The position numbers and the translations under genes are program-made. From positions 201,822 to 265,821 of the forward strand of contig JBBHKE010003430.1 of assembly GCA_037447655.1 (NCBI GenBank): DNA of 64,000 bases, read 5' to 3'. Numbering within the stretch: position 1 is the first letter of the stretch; the number at the start of each line of letters is the position of its first letter. The notes under the pieces are model-generated. The model saw only the letters and a program-made list of their open reading frames with translations. It did not search any database and was not told the origin of the DNA. Below are positions 60,480 through 64,000 of the stretch, one piece after another. Source of the DNA: Zygnema cylindricum (Eukaryota > Streptophyta > Zygnematophyceae > Zygnematales > Zygnemataceae).

Positions 60480-63134
60480 TCATTTCACGGAAACCGCGGC
60501 GTTAAGCAATCCTGCCTCCTCGATGGTCTGAGAATCGTCGGACAACGGTTTGGGAGGAAAGGACGTGACAAGTTGAAACGAACTTTTCAAGGACGGCTTC
60601 GATTTAAGAATGAAAGACCGAATGTCGGCAACTGTGTGGCTCGTGTTGAACTTTCCAACCAATCGGGAACCGTCTCCGAGCCGGATTTGGATCGACGTGA
60701 CGGGCTTCGACTCGTCCAGTTCAGATTGAGGTCGAGCCGAACTCGACGAAGGCACAGAAGCTTGAACGGTAGGATTTGCTGAATCGCCTGAAAAAAAGAG
60801 GAGAGGGAGGAGAGGGAGAGAAGAAAGAAAGACGTCACAAGTCTTTGAAAACTGCTGCATCAAAAGGGCACTCGATCTTAGTTGCTTCTCAAGTAACAAA
60901 TATAATTGCCTGTTCAAAGCTACAACTTTTCCAGTGAGTTCGACTTGAATTCAGATAATAAATGATGATAACAATAACGACTTTCCACACATCTTTGGGA
61001 GGATATTCTTCTAATTGACATACTTTTGTACGGCGTACCATAGACACAACCGAATAAAAAAAACATCGACAGGAATCAGAGCCATTTTCTTTAGAGAAAT
61101 TTGACAAACTCTAAAAGGCCAAACAGAGGTTTGGGTAACAACAGGCTCCCGTTTCAGCATTTCAACCTTCCACATTCGCCTTTATACACCGTAAAGAAAA
61201 ACTACTCCTGGACCTAAAAAAAACCGTATGCTTTCGACAACCAGACTTAAAGAGTGTCACAACCATGAAAGCCGGAATTTCATAGGCGTCAAAAATTAAC
61301 CGTAAAGGCACAAAAAAAAAACTCACAACATGAAAAGAGCAGCCTAAAGTCCCCCGATGGGCAGTGTACCGAATCATGATTTGCAACATGGCTCGTTATA
61401 GGCCACCTATTCAATTAGTTTTATCAACACTAATTTATGATTTTTGGTGATTAACTTTAGTAGAGATGGGCAGTGTAGCAGATTTTGTCCACACCCAGGA
61501 TGTAAACCAAAGTATAAAGTTCTCACAGTAAATTAATGTGGATTACATTATACTGCTGGACTGTTTCTTGCATTTCTCCTCTTCCTTCAACCTCTCCACA
61601 TTTCCTTTCACTTCTCCAAACAGTGGATCCACATACTACAATTTCTTGTCCCAGAAATCTTGGAGATGTCCTTATTCCCTAACTCCTCAACGCTCTCCAC
61701 AAACTACTTCCCAGATAACCGTCTTAAAGGTAAAGGCCACATAGAAAAGGTAGGTAAAGTCTTACTGAGACGTCTCCCCTGGCCAGTGAAGGTGGGGGCA
61801 GTGTAGTACTTCTCCACCATGGCTCTTAAACCGTTCTCATTTGCTCCCACAACCTCCTCCATTTTACTTCCCTCACTGTACAGATGGAAGGTAGGCATCC
61901 CCTTCACACCACATTCCATGGCTACGTCCTGAATACACGCAAAGAAAAAAGTTTCAAAAAAAAGCCATAACACATTCTTTTTTCCTCTTTTTTGTCCATC
62001 TATCCTCCTTCCCTCCCTTTCCCTCTCACACCATCCCTCATTCTCGCCCCCCCCCCTTTTCTTCTTCTGTCATCTCACACAATCCATAGCTAATCCCAAC
62101 AATTCCCTCTTACTCTCTCTCCCCCTCCCTCCCTCCCACACACACACATCCTCCTACACCTTGGTTTGTTTGACTAGAACATGCACATAAATATATGAGA
62201 TTATATCTTGTTATATACACAGACAAGTGGATAAGGCTTACATCACAAAACTTAGTGATCTTCCGATCTATTTTACAAAAACAAAAACCCACACGTGACA
62301 AAAAACATAACAAAGATCTAAATTGTGGAGTTCTCTTCAAGCACAACTGAACTTTCATGAGCATCAATGCCAACACTATTACTGTGGTCCACGGTATCTC
62401 CAACATAGATTGTATCTAGGTTTTCTTTACCATACAACAAGAATTATTGGGACGACAAATGTCAGTAGCATGATAAATAAAACAGTGTGGATACATCGAT
62501 ATCACCGTGGACAAATTAAACCCCCGTGGAAGACTTCACCAAAAATCTTTTTAGTTGAATTTGAAGTGGCATTCACTTGATGTGAACATGAATTAGTCAA
62601 AAGGGCACATAGTGAGGCATGATATATGTGAAACAGTGTGGATATCCTTTACTGGTTTACGAACATGCCCATTAAAATTGCTTTGTCACTTAAAAATGGT
62701 CCGACACAAAGCTCCCGTTGAACGAATCGTTTAAGTCTGTACTTATTAAAACGACAATTATTGGACAACACTTAACTTCAAAACCGATGTCTTTTGATGT
62801 TCACAGAGAAAATTGCGTAAAACACACTAGCATCTATAAAACACTGCATATCTCATAAAAATCTAAATCCGTGAATGTTTGGCCGTATAGCTTCAAGACT
62901 TTCTCATCAATAAGACCCATATTCACCTGACACTCTTTCATACCTTCAAGCCACAAATAAGAAAAATTGAAAGGACAAATTGTGTCAAAATTTTGTTACA
63001 TTGCAACTCACATTGAGCTGGTCGACATCTACTTTCAGAAAAATTGCATTAGGATATGACGAGCTCAAAGAGGCATAAAAAGGAGCGATATTCCTGCATG
63101 GACCGCACCACGTTGCAGAAAAGTCGACCACAAG
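60480..63134 (-). CDS. thioredoxin-SHP-UBX protein (putative Cdc48/p97 cofactor), 5' end outside or not found
   Basis: Exons: 63134-63012, 61928-61766 and 60787-60480, in phase (0/0, 0/1, 1/stop), giving 197 residues. Exon 1 starts [20 protein letters not shown], the thioredoxin strand and CGPC active site, and ends [10 protein letters not shown]. Exon 2 gives [20 protein letters not shown] with the cis-proline MPT. It ends with the C-terminal helix and FTGQGRRL, which fits the SHP (BS1) consensus FxGxGxxL that binds the Cdc48/p97 N-domain. The last exon holds a Ser-rich linker and a UBX domain: [51 protein letters not shown] and SHP together mark Cdc48 adaptors of the p47/PUX type. A SEP domain is absent. 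About 20 N-terminal thioredoxin residues are missing. Confidence 0.82.
61185..61477. mobile_element. degenerate CACCG-type MITE in the thioredoxin-UBX intron
   Basis: The right end TTTAGTAGAGATGGGCAGTGTA resembles that of 51,431-51,638. A possible left end TACACCGTAAAG is at 61,185. Much decayed. Confidence 0.4.
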
Positions 63135-63339
63135 CTGCAGAAACACCAATCAACAAATTTACTCAAAAATTATGAAGAGTTTCTCAAGGTATTCTTAGAA
63201 ATTATGAGGTGTCTCAAGGTCTAAAACAATTTTGAAAACGTTCCTAGAGTATGGATATTCAGTTTCTTGTTTGTTGTTTATTTCAAGGTTGTCAAGCTGC
63301 ATGAAAGAAAAATCATTGAAGTTAAATTGAATTTTGATT

Positions 63340-63580
63340 GGTGCCAAGGCCAGGCAGAATGGCATAAAGGGGAAGAGGAAGGACGAAGGTAGAGGAGAGG
63401 GCGAGGAAGATTAAGGGAAGGGAGGAGGTTGAAGGAATAAAAGCAGAGAAGAAAGAGGGAGACGGAGACAGCAGGGAGGTAGAGGAAAGCTGGGCGACTG
63501 AATAAAGGAGAGAGGGAACTAAAAAGGGAGGAGATGGAGAGGGGGGGGAGAGGGGGAGAGTAGACAAAGACAGCGGGAGA
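63340..63580. repeat. GA-rich purine tract
   Basis: GGGAGGAGG/GAGAGAGG runs upstream of the first thioredoxin exon seen. Confidence 0.8.
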
Positions 63581-63829
63581 TTGAGAGATGCCAGCACGTA
63601 TAAAAAGCTATCATAATAATTTATGTCTTTCACGTGGCCATGTTTATACAATTTAAGAATAGAGTTGCAATGGCAGATGCAACTTCTTGGAGGATAATAA
63701 ACAAACAATCATTCCATCACATTTTCAGTATTTCACATCGCCATTTTTTTGCAATTTGCAGGTTTCGTTGAGACGGTGAAGATGAACTTGGTTGAAACAA
63801 ACAAGGACAATAAAGCAAAAAAAGGAAAG

Positions 63830-64000
<171 letters not shown>

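Overview
This is nuclear DNA from an intron-rich eukaryote. It holds split genes with GT-AG introns, long AT-rich intergenic and intronic DNA, (GA)n microsatellites, assembly gaps (12,506-12,515 and 49,449-49,890), a Ty1/copia LTR retrotransposon, and many short DNA transposons with recognisable target-site duplications (TSDs). The CstF50, UBX and gamma-tubulin complex proteins read closest to the plant versions I remember, so I favour the green lineage, perhaps a streptophyte alga. That placement is inference.

Layout. A seven-exon plus-strand gene at 750-3,516 encodes a METTL10/Efm4-type eEF1A lysine methyltransferase, and every intron phase checks. A 380-bp tandem duplication follows. On the minus strand, twelve exons (11,956 down to 5,598) encode the C-terminal 356 residues of gamma-tubulin complex component 2; its N-terminal half is not found and lies towards an assembly gap and a decayed retroelement. 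From about 13.9 to 31.2 kb and 38.0 to 45.9 kb the window is a transposon cemetery. TA-flanked elements with CACCG...CGGTG ends stand head to head and are interrupted by hAT-like elements (8-bp TSDs), PIF/Harbinger-like elements (TTA TSDs) and one full copia element (17,923-24,371) with identical 1,049-bp LTRs.

Between the two cemeteries, 31,231-37,945 is bounded by perfect 33-bp inverted repeats and an ACG duplication inside one of the CACCG elements. It contains coding exons on both strands that I cannot name, so it looks like a gene-bearing transposon.

The right part carries a minus-strand CstF50 (CSTF1) gene, thirteen exons from 57,878 to about 48,485, whose last WD blade is not intact. 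It also carries a minus-strand gene (63,134 to 60,480, 5' end outside the window) that joins a thioredoxin domain with WCGPC active site, a p97/Cdc48-binding SHP box and a C-terminal UBX domain.

The genes are unrelated housekeeping functions (translation-factor methylation, microtubule nucleation, mRNA 3'-end formation, Cdc48/redox) and form no operon or pathway. Highlights are the gene-bearing inverted-repeat element, the thioredoxin-SHP-UBX architecture, the datable nests of insertions, a copia primer-binding site matching the anticodon arm of initiator tRNA, and two GC-AG introns.
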